From: Sedimentitalea xiamensis
GTDB lineage: Bacteria; Pseudomonadota; Alphaproteobacteria; Rhodobacterales; Rhodobacteraceae
DNA length: 36,631 nucleotides
NCBI RefSeq assembly: GCF_030164465.1
Contig: NZ_JASNJE010000038.1
Span: 1 to 36,631 of the forward strand
Direction of reading: 5' to 3'
Shown piece after piece: positions 1-7,066 of the stretch (position 1 is the stretch's first letter; every line of letters begins with the position of its first letter). Below the pieces are notes generated by a model. It worked only from the letters and a program-made list of their open reading frames with translations, was not told the origin of the DNA and searched no databases. A program made the position numbers and the translations under genes.

Positions 1-104
1 GGACGTTTACGGAGTTGTTCAGCGCGCTCGGAAGGATATGCGACCTGTTCACTCCCGACGAATGCATGAACTACTTTCGCGCTGCAGGATATGCGCCAGG
101 TTAA
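1..104 (+). CDS. IS630-family transposase, C-terminal fragment (cut by window edge)
   Basis: The frame beginning at base 3 is open from the window edge and ends in TAA at 102-104. It encodes the segment LGRICDLFTPDECMNYFRAAGY, shown here only by its ends: an ICDLFTPDEC core followed by NYFRAAGY. This closely resembles the C-terminus of IS630-family DDE transposases, in which a 'PEEC-NYF--AGY' ending is typical. Only about 33 residues are visible, so the catalytic domain lies outside the window and I cannot say whether the copy is intact. It belongs to the chromosome on the far side of tRNA-Glu, left of the integrated element. Confidence 0.72.
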   Translation, partial: TFTELFSALGRICDLFTPDECMNYFRAAGYAPG

Positions 105-308
105 TCCCGAAATGCTTTAGGGAGACCACGAAGCCAATCGCACGGCTTTCGGTACAGCGGCGCAGAACAGCGACCGACGCGGAGCTGACGGGTGCACGCC
201 GCGAGACGATCAGCAAACTCTACAGCTTCCTGTGCGCTTGCATTAGGGAATGTATAGAAATCCAGCCCTCTGAATTTCAGATGCAAAATCAATATCTCAC
301 AAGGATAA
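105..308. other. Left chromosomal flank between the IS630 fragment and attL; no gene recognised
   Basis: This stretch of about 200 bases lies between the transposase stop and the attachment repeat. Open frames exist on both strands, but none gives a recognisable protein. Before the element integrated, it was the sequence directly downstream of tRNA-Glu. It may include the right end of the IS630 copy. Confidence 0.4.
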
Positions 309-325
309 GTGGCAGCCCGTAGGGG
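309..325 (+). repeat. attL core (17-bp direct repeat, copy of tRNA-Glu 3' end)
   Basis: The sequence GTGGCAGCCCGTAGGGG is identical to 10082-10098, where it forms the 3' acceptor end and part of the T arm of tRNA-Glu plus the CCA. This left copy is the orphan tRNA tail displaced by integration. Identity stops at 326. Confidence 0.93.
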
Positions 326-360
326 CCGCGCACAAAATAAATGAAATCAATGGGTTAGTC

Positions 361-421
361 TGTCCAACCCCGCTCTATGTGGGTGTTGATATCAAAGCGG
401 AATTTCCGAGATTGTCCAACC
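361..421. promoter_or_regulatory. Probable integrase arm-type binding sites, left arm (TGTCCAACC repeats)
   Basis: TGTCCAACCCC occurs at 361-371 and TGTCCAACC at 413-421. The same motif occurs near the right end at 10010-10020 (11 of 11 bases identical to the first copy) and inverted at 10029-10037. Short repeats flanking an attachment core on both sides are the usual layout of arm-type sites bound by the N-terminal domain of lambda-type integrases. The role is inferred; the repeats are seen directly. Confidence 0.6.
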
Positions 422-430
422 GACGAAGGC

Positions 431-469
431 CAAAAGAAAACGCCGCGTCTGTTGGACCTAGACGCGGCG
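431..469 (-). terminator. Rho-independent terminator candidate reading leftward
   Basis: A perfect 10-bp stem (CGCCGCGTCT at 441-450 with AGACGCGGCG at 460-469) encloses a 9-base loop. On the - strand the stem is followed by TTTTCTTTTG, giving an intrinsic terminator for leftward transcription. The loop contains GTTGGACC, most of an inverted copy of the arm-type motif, so the structure could also be an integrase site. No - strand gene is seen to feed it. Confidence 0.5.
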
Positions 470-569
470 CTCGAAAAGAAAAGCGCCTGTTCACAACGCT
501 CAAGACCGAAGATAGCCGATTTCAGGTCCACCGCACAAGCGGTAATCCTGCTTTTGCGGGGTGCCTGGT

Positions 570-1739
570 ATGACGCAGAGGGACGACCAGACAAGCGCAC
601 CACTCGACGTTTGCGCAATTAGGGAAGCATTCGCCAAGGCCGAACAAGTAGACGCGCCGGCAAACATGGTGCCCATGAACAAAGTCGTGCGGGATCGCCT
701 AGCCCATCTCAAAGGCCAGGTGCGATCCGCGCGCGAAGCCCAGGCCGACCTGGATCCGAATTATCTGATCAAGGGCTGGCTCATGGGGGGCGCCACCAGC
801 GTGATCTACGGGCCTTCGAACGTGGGCAAGACTTTTCTTGCGCTCAAGATCGCCCAGGCCGTTGCATCCGGCACTGATTGGTTCGGATGCAAGACCCGCC
901 GCCAACATGTTCTATATGCGGCGGCCGAAGGCGGCCGTGCCTTTGAAAACCGTGTAGCAGCATTGCGCGCGGCCGAATTCGACTGGATCACACATCCATT
1001 TGATTTCCACGCAAACGCGATTGACGCCCAGGTTCTCGCCCATCTCTACAACGAGATGAACCCGAACCCAGCACCCGGACTGATCATCATTGACACCCTG
1101 GCACGGGTAATGGCCGCCGGGGATGAGAACTCCAGCGTGGATATGGGGCTGCTGATCCGCAATGTGGATACGCTGGCCCGCATGACTGGCGCGCATGTCA
1201 TGCTGATCCACCACACCGGCAAGGATACAGCCCTGGGTGCCCGTGGGCACTCATCCCTGCGGGCTGCGATAGACACCGAAATCGAACTGTCCCGCGATGA
1301 GGAAAGCGGCGTGATTTCCGTCATGTCGCGGAAGCAGCGCGATATCGGGATGGGGCGGGATGCCTATTACAGCCTGGCCGAGGTGCACTTGGGCACCGAT
1401 CCAGACGGTGATGCCGTGACCACTTGTATCGTTGCAGAGGCAGAGGCGCAGGAACCCGTAGTCAAGGACAAGCGCAGGCCGTTGAAGGGCCACCAACAAG
1501 TTGCCCACCAGGCGCTTCTGGATGCGCTAAGGGACCACGGCCAAAAGCGCAGCGGCCCGGATTTCCCTGGTAAACCTGTGGTCCACGTCGATCACTGGCG
1601 GGAAGCCTGCAAGCTGCACGGGTTGCTGAATAATCCGAAATCGAAGGACGGTGGGCGGAATGCATACAAGCGGGCAAAGGAATGGCTAATGAACAGCGAC
1701 TATGTGCGCTCATATCAAGACTACTGGTGGGTGTGTTGA
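570..1739 (+). CDS. RepA-like hexameric helicase / AAA ATPase, replication protein of the element
   Basis: This 389-residue protein has a RecA-fold ATPase core of the AAA_25/RepA type. It shows Walker A GPSNVGKT at residues 81-88, an acidic segment YAAAEGG at about 116-122, Walker B LIIID at 171-175 and LIHHTGK at 213-219, where the paired histidines match the RepA/DnaB-type sensor. A basic C-terminal region after about residue 300 may be a DNA-binding domain. Such proteins unwind origins in small plasmids, phages and satellites. A GTG three codons upstream at 561 is an alternative start; I chose the ATG at 570, which is preceded by GCGGGG. It is the first gene of the element and lies directly upstream of an origin-like repeat region, which suggests it replicates the excised circle. 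No primase domain is visible. Confidence 0.82.
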   Translation: MTQRDDQTSAPLDVCAIREAFAKAEQVDAPANMVPMNKVVRDRLAHLKGQVRSAREAQADLDPNYLIKGWLMGGATSVIYGPSNVGKTFLALKIAQAVASGTDWFGCKTRRQHVLYAAAEGGRAFENRVAALRAAEFDWITHPFDFHANAIDAQVLAHLYNEMNPNPAPGLIIIDTLARVMAAGDENSSVDMGLLIRNVDTLARMTGAHVMLIHHTGKDTALGARGHSSLRAAIDTEIELSRDEESGVISVMSRKQRDIGMGRDAYYSLAEVHLGTDPDGDAVTTCIVAEAEAQEPVVKDKRRPLKGHQQVAHQALLDALRDHGQKRSGPDFPGKPVVHVDHWREACKLHGLLNNPKSKDGGRNAYKRAKEWLMNSDYVRSYQDYWWVC

Positions 1740-1877
1740 AGTTGCATTCGGGTAACAGGGTCGCAGTAGTGTGCGGCAGAAAAGTGGATGGCGCACACGG
1801 AGCGTTGCATTTCAATGTAACATTTTTAATTGTTGAAAAACAATGCGTTAAATGTGCCCGTAATATCGGTTTGGCGG

Positions 1878-1960
1878 AAAATGATACGCCATGTTACGGC
1901 ACTACACCCCGCAGGCGGAAAATACGTTACATTTTGGGGGTTGCGGCGGCGTATCATTTT
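1878..1960. repeat. 13-bp perfect inverted repeat (AAAATGATACGCC / GGCGTATCATTTT)
   Basis: The left arm is at 1878-1890 and the right arm at 1948-1960, separated by 57 bases that contain further GTTAC motifs. The outer bases and the spacing fit protein-binding half-sites better than a terminator. It is part of the origin-like region. Confidence 0.7.
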
Positions 1961-1962
1961 GG

Positions 1963-1986
1963 GGTAATGCCTAAAGGCATTAACCC
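1963..1986. repeat. Palindrome GGTAATGCCT-AAAGGCATTAACC
   Basis: TAATGCCT and AGGCATTA form an 8-bp perfect stem around AA. On both sides runs of G and C (GGGG ... CCCC) extend the pairing with one bulged base. It is flanked by near-inverted copies of GTTACATTTTGGGGG, at 1925-1939 and 1983-2000. Confidence 0.65.
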
Positions 1987-2106
1987 CCAAAAAATGTTAC
2001 GCATGTTACGCGGCCGAGTATCAGCCGTATCGCTTTCGCTTGCGCTACAGCAATACGGCCAATACGCGGCCGCTGCGTCGGTGCAGATCAGCGGATGGGT
2101 GCAGCC

Positions 2107-2421
2107 ATGAACCGCTGGCCCTATTGCACCACAGCCTGGCGCAAGCTGCGCTCTGCCAAGCTGGATCAACAGCCCATGTGCGTGATCTGCGAGCGCCGTG
2201 GCAAGACAGTGCTGGCGAACACGGTCGATCACATCAAGCCGATCAGCCAGGGCGGCAAGCCCTTTCCTCCGCTGGAAGAACTGCAATCGCTGTGTGCCAG
2301 CTGCCACAGCGAAAAGACGCACATGCACGACAAGACACGAGGCAATGCCCTGGGTCGCAGGTTCAAGGGCTGCGACGAAACAGGACAGCCGATTGATCCC
2401 AGCGATGGGTGGTGGCGATGA
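2107..2421 (+). CDS. HNH endonuclease, phage packaging type
   Basis: This small protein (104 residues) carries the classical HNH fold: CVIC near residue 24, then VDHIKPISQGG (the D-H of the first beta strand), the asparagine-position segment LEELQSLCASCHSEKT, and a C-terminal GWWR. The CxxC and CxxCH pairs would bind a structural zinc ion. In HK97-type phages and capsid-forming satellites, an HNH protein encoded next to the terminase stimulates cos cleavage and DNA packaging. The gene lies 294 bases upstream of terL in the same orientation. An in-frame ATG at 2095 is an alternative start; I used 2107, which leads into the family-typical NRWPYCTTAWRKLR. The packaging role is inferred from context. 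Confidence 0.85.
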   Translation: MNRWPYCTTAWRKLRSAKLDQQPMCVICERRGKTVLANTVDHIKPISQGGKPFPPLEELQSLCASCHSEKTHMHDKTRGNALGRRFKGCDETGQPIDPSDGWWR

Positions 2422-2715
2422 ACCGGGGGGCCTTTCAATCACGGGAAATGGCCGCGTGCGTAACCAATCCCCCCCACGCGCGTATAGTTAATAAGGTTCG
2501 TGTCGCTGACCTAATTTCCGTCAGCAATATTGACCTTTTTTGCGGGAGGTCAGGCAAAACGGGCCAACCCTTCTTTTCGCCAGGATATGCGCAAGCATCG
2601 AACAGGGGCGCAGCGTGCCCACAAGGGGCCGCATTGGTTTTGGAGGCCCCATTTACCAGAAAAACCAATGCGGCCCCTTGTGGGTGGCCACAGGCGACGA
2701 ACGGAGGAAATTGAT
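2422..2715. other. Non-coding gap between HNH and terL with large hairpin; candidate cos/packaging region
   Basis: A frame of about 100 codons spans the gap and ends just before terL, but half of it encodes the two arms of an inverted repeat and the product resembles nothing known, so I do not call it. The stretch also contains a small hairpin, GCTGAC-CTAATTTCC-GTCAGC. In HK97-like phages, cos sites lie close to the HNH and terminase genes, so this is where a packaging site would be expected. That role is inference. Confidence 0.4.
2618..2684. repeat. 24-bp perfect inverted repeat with 19-base loop upstream of terL
   Basis: The left arm (2618-2641) starts CCCACAAGGGGCCGC. The right arm (2661-2684) ends GCGGCCCCTTGTGGG. 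All 24 positions pair. No T-run follows on either strand, so it is not a standard intrinsic terminator. The ribosome-binding site of terL (ACGGAGGA, 2701-2708) lies outside the stem. Confidence 0.93.
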
Positions 2716-4374
2716 ATGGGACTGCGAGGCCAGGGCGCTACGCCCAAACTGATCGTGGACAACCGCCAGGGCAACCTGGGTTTTGATCTTGAAGAAACCA
2801 CACCAATGCGGGGCACTTTGCCCTGGGAGGCCACCGGCCTGTCTCGCCTGGATCGCGTGATCGCGTTCCTGGAGGACTTGCCGATTACACAAGGATCGCT
2901 GGCCGGCACGAAGCTGCAAATCCGGCCCTGGCAACGTGATTTCCTGGCAGCGGTGTATGCCGAGGATCAGGACGGCAACCGCCCCGTGCGAACGGCCGTG
3001 CTGTCGATGGCTCGCAAGAACGGCAAGACCCAGCTTGTCGCTGGATTGGCGCTTGCCCACCTGCTGGGGCCAGAGGCCGAAGGGCGCGGCGAAGTCTACG
3101 CCGCGGCGAACGATAAGGCCCAGGCGGGTAAGACATTCGCTGAAATGAAGGCGATCCTGGAGGAACATCCCGGACTTGGCGCGCGGGTGAATATCGTCAA
3201 TTTCCACAAGCGCATGGAAGTGCTGCAAGGCACCGGCAGGGGATCGATCTTCCAGGCGCTTTCTGCCGATGCCAGCACGAAACAGGGCCTTTCCCCCAAC
3301 TTCGTTGTATATGATGAACTCGGCACCGCGCCAAAACGCGACCTGTATGAGGCGCTGGATACCGCGATGGGCGCCCGCGACAATCCGCTGATGTGCGTGA
3401 TCAGCACCCAGGCCGCCAGCGACACGGCCGCGCTGTCTACGCTGATCGACTACGGGGTGAAGGTGAATGCGGGCGAGGTGCAAGACCCGAGTTTCCATCT
3501 GACATTCTACACCGCTGCGCCGGACGATGATCCATGGAGCGAAGAAACCTGGCGCAAGGCAAACCCTGCCCTAGGCGATTTCCGTTCCCTGGAGGATGTG
3601 CGCCGCCAGGCGGGCCAGGCGCAGCGGATGCCGGCGGCCGAACAGGGCTTTCGCAACCTGATCCTGAACCAGCGTGTGGATGCGCATGTGCGTTTCCTGG
3701 CGAAACGGGAATGGGACAACTGTGCGGGCCAGGTGGATTTCTCGGGGCTTGCCGGCCGCCAGTGCTGGGCTGGTCTGGACCTGTCGCAATCCCGCGACCT
3801 GACCGCGTTCGTGATGGTGTTTCCTGACGATGCCGGCGGGTTCGATATCCTGCCGCGTTTCTTCCTGCCAGAGCGCGGGATTGCCGAGAAATCCGATCTG
3901 GACAGGGTGCCCTATGACGTGTGGGCGCGGCAAGGCTTCCTGACCCTGATACCAGGCGCAACCGTTGATCCGTCATTCGTGGCCGAGGCTATCGCCGATG
4001 CCTGCGACCAATACGACATGCGGCGGATCGCCTATGACCGCTGGCGCATTGAGGACTTGCGCCGCGAGCTGGCCCGCATGAACGTGGCCCCACCGCTGGA
4101 ACCGTTCGGCCAGGGCTTCAAGGACATGGCGCCGGCGGTGGACAAGGTGGAGCGCCTGGTGGCCGAGGCACGCCTGCGCCACGCGGGTAATCCGATCCTG
4201 ACATTCTGTGCTGCCAACGCGGTGATCGAGCAAGACCCGGCGGGAAACCGCAAACTGGCAAAGAACAAGAGTAGCGGCCGGATCGATGGACTGGTGGCCC
4301 TGGCAATGGCCCTGGGTGGCATGGATCGGGAAACCGTTTCCGAGGTGCCAGGGTGCCTTGAGGGATTGCTTTAG
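2716..4374 (+). CDS. terL: Terminase large subunit, HK97/lambda-type
   Basis: The 552-residue product is a full-length TerL motor-nuclease. The N-terminal ATPase shows the Walker A variant MARKNGKTQ at residues 98-106 and Walker B VVYDELG at 197-203. The C-terminal RNase H-like nuclease shows acidic residues in WAGLDLSQSRD (Asp355, Asp361) and RIDGLVALA (Asp524). It pumps DNA into empty proheads and cuts the concatemer, normally guided by a small terminase subunit, which I do not find. The start at 2716 is set by the strong site GGAGGA eight bases upstream. The frame is open further upstream to 2530, but that part translates through a long inverted repeat and is not part of the family. It is followed by an operator-like region and two small genes. 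Confidence 0.93.
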   Translation: MGLRGQGATPKLIVDNRQGNLGFDLEETTPMRGTLPWEATGLSRLDRVIAFLEDLPITQGSLAGTKLQIRPWQRDFLAAVYAEDQDGNRPVRTAVLSMARKNGKTQLVAGLALAHLLGPEAEGRGEVYAAANDKAQAGKTFAEMKAILEEHPGLGARVNIVNFHKRMEVLQGTGRGSIFQALSADASTKQGLSPNFVVYDELGTAPKRDLYEALDTAMGARDNPLMCVISTQAASDTAALSTLIDYGVKVNAGEVQDPSFHLTFYTAAPDDDPWSEETWRKANPALGDFRSLEDVRRQAGQAQRMPAAEQGFRNLILNQRVDAHVRFLAKREWDNCAGQVDFSGLAGRQCWAGLDLSQSRDLTAFVMVFPDDAGGFDILPRFFLPERGIAEKSDLDRVPYDVWARQGFLTLIPGATVDPSFVAEAIADACDQYDMRRIAYDRWRIEDLRRELARMNVAPPLEPFGQGFKDMAPAVDKVERLVAEARLRHAGNPILTFCAANAVIEQDPAGNRKLAKNKSSGRIDGLVALAMALGGMDRETVSEVPGCLEGLL

Positions 4375-4395
4375 GAAAAAACTAGAAAACAGTGC

Positions 4396-4439
4396 TTGCC
4401 AGACATCATGTATTGCAATACATAGAGTATAGCGATACT
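4396..4439 (+). promoter_or_regulatory. Putative promoter overlapped by two palindromic operators
   Basis: TTGCCA (4396-4401) and TACATA (4419-4424) are 17 bases apart and resemble a sigma-70 promoter for the two-gene unit starting at 4488. The spacer and -10 are covered by the perfect 16-bp palindrome ATGTATTGCAATACAT (4408-4423). A second dyad, AGTAT-AGCG-ATACT (4426-4439), follows directly. Two adjacent dyads over a promoter are typical of a repressed or autoregulated gene. The likely binder is the HTH protein at 4751, by inference. Confidence 0.55.
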
Positions 4440-4487
4440 TCATGTATGGCAAAGTCAAATAGAAAGACCGACGAAAAGGAATAAGCA

Positions 4488-4751
4488 GTGAAAAAGCAAG
4501 ATCACCCCAGCCAACGTCAGATCGACTTGTTGGAGATTGAAGGGCAGGTCCACTGCCTGGCCAACAATGTCCTTACCGCTCTGCGGTTAGCCTGGCACCA
4601 GGCGATGGAAGCGCCACGCAATGAACGCCCTCACAATGAAGCCTGTGTATTCGACAACCTCGAATACCTGACCTCAAAAGCAATCGAGGACATGCAAGAG
4701 CTTATGGCACAGCTTGGCACCGCACATGAAATCAAGCGGGAGGCGGCTTAA
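4488..4751 (+). CDS. Small hypothetical protein of the satellite (87 aa)
   Basis: I do not recognise this protein. It is short, predicted mostly helical and mildly acidic in its C-terminal half, with histidines scattered through the first half and no membrane segment or signal peptide. It starts at GTG 4488 behind AAAAGGA and ends in TAATG, sharing one base with the next start, so the two genes are probably translationally coupled. It lies between terL and the capsid block, downstream of a palindrome-covered promoter. A role in packaging or in control of the element is possible; nothing in the sequence decides between them. Confidence 0.7.
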   Translation: MKKQDHPSQRQIDLLEIEGQVHCLANNVLTALRLAWHQAMEAPRNERPHNEACVFDNLEYLTSKAIEDMQELMAQLGTAHEIKREAA

Positions 4752-5359
4752 TGTCTAAGGTAGAGAGCACAAAAGCCCAGCAAAACATCACCAATGCGAA
4801 GTTTGAACTTCCCGAGGTTCTGGAAGTTGCTGGGCTTCCGCTTACCACCTTCAATGCGTGGGTGCGGCGTAGCAAAGACCCGCGATACGACATTCCCGCC
4901 ATTCCAGACCTTGAAGGTGCGATGGCGCATCCCGGCCACAGGAAGCACCGTCAGGTAAATGGCTTGGGCGCAATTTTCATCATTGTGGCCAAACACCTGG
5001 TGGATGGTGGCGCAACTGTCGCGGAAGCATTGATGGCCGCCACACGGTTTACATTCGTAGGCGAGTCCGGCCGCGTGCCTGGCGGGCTTTACGAAAGCGA
5101 GATTACCATGTTGGTAATCGAACGCTTCGCGGACGAACCCTCAAAGTCCTATGTCGGCGCCCTACCCAAACACTGGAAGGGCAGTGGCTTTTTTCCACCC
5201 CCGCAATGGCACCGCGGCTATGCCCAGGGTCGGCCCATTTCTTGGCTCTTTTTCGATGTCGAAAATTTCCTACCACAGTTGTGTCGGGAACTTGGGATTG
5301 AACCGGTGGAGACCGCCCGCGACAGCGACGATGACAACCTTGAAATCGACAAGAGATAA
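4751..5359 (+). CDS. Hypothetical protein with MerR/AlpA-like helix-turn-helix (202 aa)
   Basis: Residues 18-44 contain the segment LPEVLEVAGLPLTTFNAWVRR, whose ends I quote as LPEVLEVAGLPL and TTFNAWVRR. This has the spacing of a MerR/AlpA-type helix-turn-helix (hydrophobic helix, G turn, T-x-x-W-x-R recognition helix). A second helical part around GHRKHRQ...VAKHLVDGG resembles the helices that follow in that fold. The C-terminal 100 residues are unfamiliar, with an acidic tail. AlpA-like proteins control PICI induction, so a regulator acting on the dyads at 4408-4439 is one reading. Because small terminases also use an N-terminal HTH and none is otherwise present, it could instead be a divergent TerS. 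I rate both as open. Confidence 0.65.
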   Translation: MSKVESTKAQQNITNAKFELPEVLEVAGLPLTTFNAWVRRSKDPRYDIPAIPDLEGAMAHPGHRKHRQVNGLGAIFIIVAKHLVDGGATVAEALMAATRFTFVGESGRVPGGLYESEITMLVIERFADEPSKSYVGALPKHWKGSGFFPPPQWHRGYAQGRPISWLFFDVENFLPQLCRELGIEPVETARDSDDDNLEIDKR

Positions 5360-5561
5360 CGAATTCCCCCTCGGGGAGTCAGGGCGTTGCGGTGACGCCT
5401 ACAATCTGCGCCGGGCCGAGGGGGTGTTATTCCTTCCCGGCGCAGGACACCGCACCAAATTCCCGCTGTGAAGCGGCATCTTCCCTGCGCCAGGCTTGCC
5501 TGGCCCGATGGACCTTCAACCCCGCCGGGATGGCGGCATTTTCCCAAAGATGGAGACCTGA
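5360..5561 (+). promoter_or_regulatory. Hairpin-dense leader upstream of the capsid gene
   Basis: This 202-base gap contains no gene but packs several perfect stems: TGCGCCGGG/CCCGGCGCA (5407-5415 and 5436-5444), CCGCT/AGCGG (5463-5476), GCCAGGC/GCCTGGC (5489-5504) and CCGCC/GGCGG (5522-5536). None is followed by a clear T-run. Candidates are an RNA-stability or translation leader for the highly expressed capsid gene, or DNA sites for packaging. Confidence 0.5.
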
Positions 5562-6791
5562 ATGAAACCGCACGAAATCAAAGAGGCCCGCGCGGCCAGG
5601 ATAGCAGAAATGCGCCAGATCAATGAGACCGCGACCGCAGCAAATCGCGACCTGACCGGCGAAGAACGCGCCCGTTTCGACACCCTTGACGGTGAGGTGC
5701 GCAACCTCAATACGCGTCTGTCCGATGCCGAGCGCCTGACCGAGTATGAGCGCCTGGAAGAACGCGCCGAACCGATCAATGGCGGCACGTTCCGCCGGGG
5801 TGATCTGTCGGGCTATTCGCTCGCCAAGGCGTTGGTGGAAAGCCGCGCGGGAACCCTGACCGGCCTGGAAGCGGAAGCACACCAGGAACTGGCCAAGGAT
5901 CGCGCAGAGGTGCGCGGCGTCATGGTGCCCACCGATGTGATCCTGGGCGGCGAAACCCGCGCCCTGCTGACCACGGGCACGGGTGGCAACATGGTGTCCA
6001 CCGATCTGGCGGCCATGACGGATCGCCGCCGGCCCGCGCTCAAGGTCGAGGCGATGGGCGCCACCTTTCTGCGCGGCCTTTCGGGCAATATCGATCTGCC
6101 GCGCCTAAGCGCATCCGGCACGGCTGGGTGGGTGGCCGAGAACGCGGCGGCAGCCCGCAGCGATGCGACCTTTGCCAAGAAATCGATGGGGCCGAAAACC
6201 GTGACGGCCGAATACGAGATTTCGCGGCGGATGCTGCTGCAATCCAACCAGGCGCTGGAACCGATCTTGCGCGCGGATCTGGGCTATCTGCTGGCCCAGG
6301 CCCTGGATGGCGCTGCGATCCGTGGCGCGGGAGCCAATGAGCCGACCGGCATCCTTGCCGATGCGAATGTGACCAGCGTGACCGGCGGCGCCTTCTCCAG
6401 CGATATCACGGCCGATCTTATCGCCGCGCTGGAAACCGACGATGTGACCGGCACCGCGGCCTTTCTGACCAACCCGGCCGTTATGGCGGTGGCGCGCAAG
6501 GCTAAGGACACCACCGGCCGCGTGATCCCGCTGGCCGAACTGTTCCACAACCAGCGCGCCGAAGCATCCACCCAGGTGCCGCGCGATATCGGCGTGGGCG
6601 GCGACAAGAATGCGCTGATCTATGGCGAGTGGGCCAGCCTTTACGTGGGCTACTGGTCTGGCGTTGATCTGCTGATGAACCCGTATCACACCGACGTGGC
6701 CAGCAAGGGCGGTGCGTTGCTGCATGCCTTCCTGGATGCCGATGTGGTGGTGCGCCACCCCGAAGCATTCCGCTATGCGGAGATTGATTGA
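5562..6791 (+). CDS. Major capsid protein, HK97 fold
   Basis: The 409-residue protein has the architecture of HK97-type capsid precursors. A charged, coiled-coil-like N-terminal delta domain occupies about residues 1-75 (from MKPHEIKEARAARIAEMRQI onward). A Gly/Ala/Thr-rich shell domain follows, with the typical mid-protein segment GWVAENAA and the E-loop and A-domain regions. The delta domain acts as an internal scaffold and is normally removed by the prohead protease encoded 270 bases downstream. The start at 5562 is preceded by TGGAGAC. The stop overlaps the connector start by one base (TGATG), consistent with a translationally coupled head operon. It is the main evidence that this small element makes its own shell. 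Confidence 0.92.
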   Translation: MKPHEIKEARAARIAEMRQINETATAANRDLTGEERARFDTLDGEVRNLNTRLSDAERLTEYERLEERAEPINGGTFRRGDLSGYSLAKALVESRAGTLTGLEAEAHQELAKDRAEVRGVMVPTDVILGGETRALLTTGTGGNMVSTDLAAMTDRRRPALKVEAMGATFLRGLSGNIDLPRLSASGTAGWVAENAAAARSDATFAKKSMGPKTVTAEYEISRRMLLQSNQALEPILRADLGYLLAQALDGAAIRGAGANEPTGILADANVTSVTGGAFSSDITADLIAALETDDVTGTAAFLTNPAVMAVARKAKDTTGRVIPLAELFHNQRAEASTQVPRDIGVGGDKNALIYGEWASLYVGYWSGVDLLMNPYHTDVASKGGALLHAFLDADVVVRHPEAFRYAEID

Positions 6792-7066
6792 TGGTCTCGC
6801 TTGGCGATGCCAAAGCCCACCTCCGCGTCGATCACGACGCGGAGGACGGGTTGATAGAGGGGTTGGTTGATGCAGCCGCCGACCACCTGCAATCGATCGA
6901 TGTGGATGTGTCTGTGGTCCCGCTGCCGGGGGCACTTCGTCAGGCGATCCTTTTGCTTGTGGCCCATTATTACGCAAACCGCGAAGCGGTGAGCGATCAG
7001 CTGGTGCACGTCCTTCCCCTTGGCGTTGCCCGGCTGATCGCGCCTTATCGGAGCCTTGGAATATGA
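6791..7066 (+). CDS. Head-tail connector, gp6-like
   Basis: This 91-residue, mostly helical protein starts MVSLGDAKAHLRVDHDAEDG. It matches the HK97 gp6 / phage_connect_1 family, whose members begin with a 'L--aK-hLRvd-d-eD--i' pattern. The middle segment AILLLVAHYYANREAV is also typical. Thirteen or so copies form a ring under the portal, and the ring provides the docking site for a tail or stopper. In a tail-less element, this is the protein most likely to contact a helper tail. It overlaps the capsid stop by one base and the protease start by four (ATGA). Confidence 0.85.
   Translation: MVSLGDAKAHLRVDHDAEDGLIEGLVDAAADHLQSIDVDVSVVPLPGALRQAILLLVAHYYANREAVSDQLVHVLPLGVARLIAPYRSLGI

Larger units (their letters stand above)
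1740..2094. other. Origin-like, AT-rich, repeat-bearing intergenic region
   Basis: No gene is supported here; a frame that crosses the region has low-complexity, unrelated content. The stretch is more AT-rich than its surroundings at about 1810-1990 and carries several copies of a short motif, ATGTTAC or its complement: 1815-1821, 1891-1897, 1925-1931 as GTTACATT, 1994-2000 and 2003-2009. It also holds a 13-bp perfect inverted repeat at 1878-1890 and 1948-1960, and a palindrome at 1967-1984. Position after a RepA-type helicase gene and repeat content suggest a replication origin. An operator or packaging region is also possible. Confidence 0.5.

Noticed and set aside
38-322. 94-codon open frame at the left edge
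   Set aside because: It overlaps the transposase end in another frame, crosses attL and encodes an Arg-rich sequence of no known family.
2618-2684. Intrinsic terminator after HNH
   Set aside because: The stem is strong but there is no T-run on either strand.
2409-2714. Open frame between HNH and terL, starting inside the HNH 3' end
   Set aside because: Its second half encodes both arms of the 24-bp inverted repeat, no family resemblance, and the real terL start has its own ribosome-binding site.
2530-2715. Longer N-terminus for terL
   Set aside because: It would translate through the inverted repeat; GGAGGA in front of ATG 2716 and the family start fit better.
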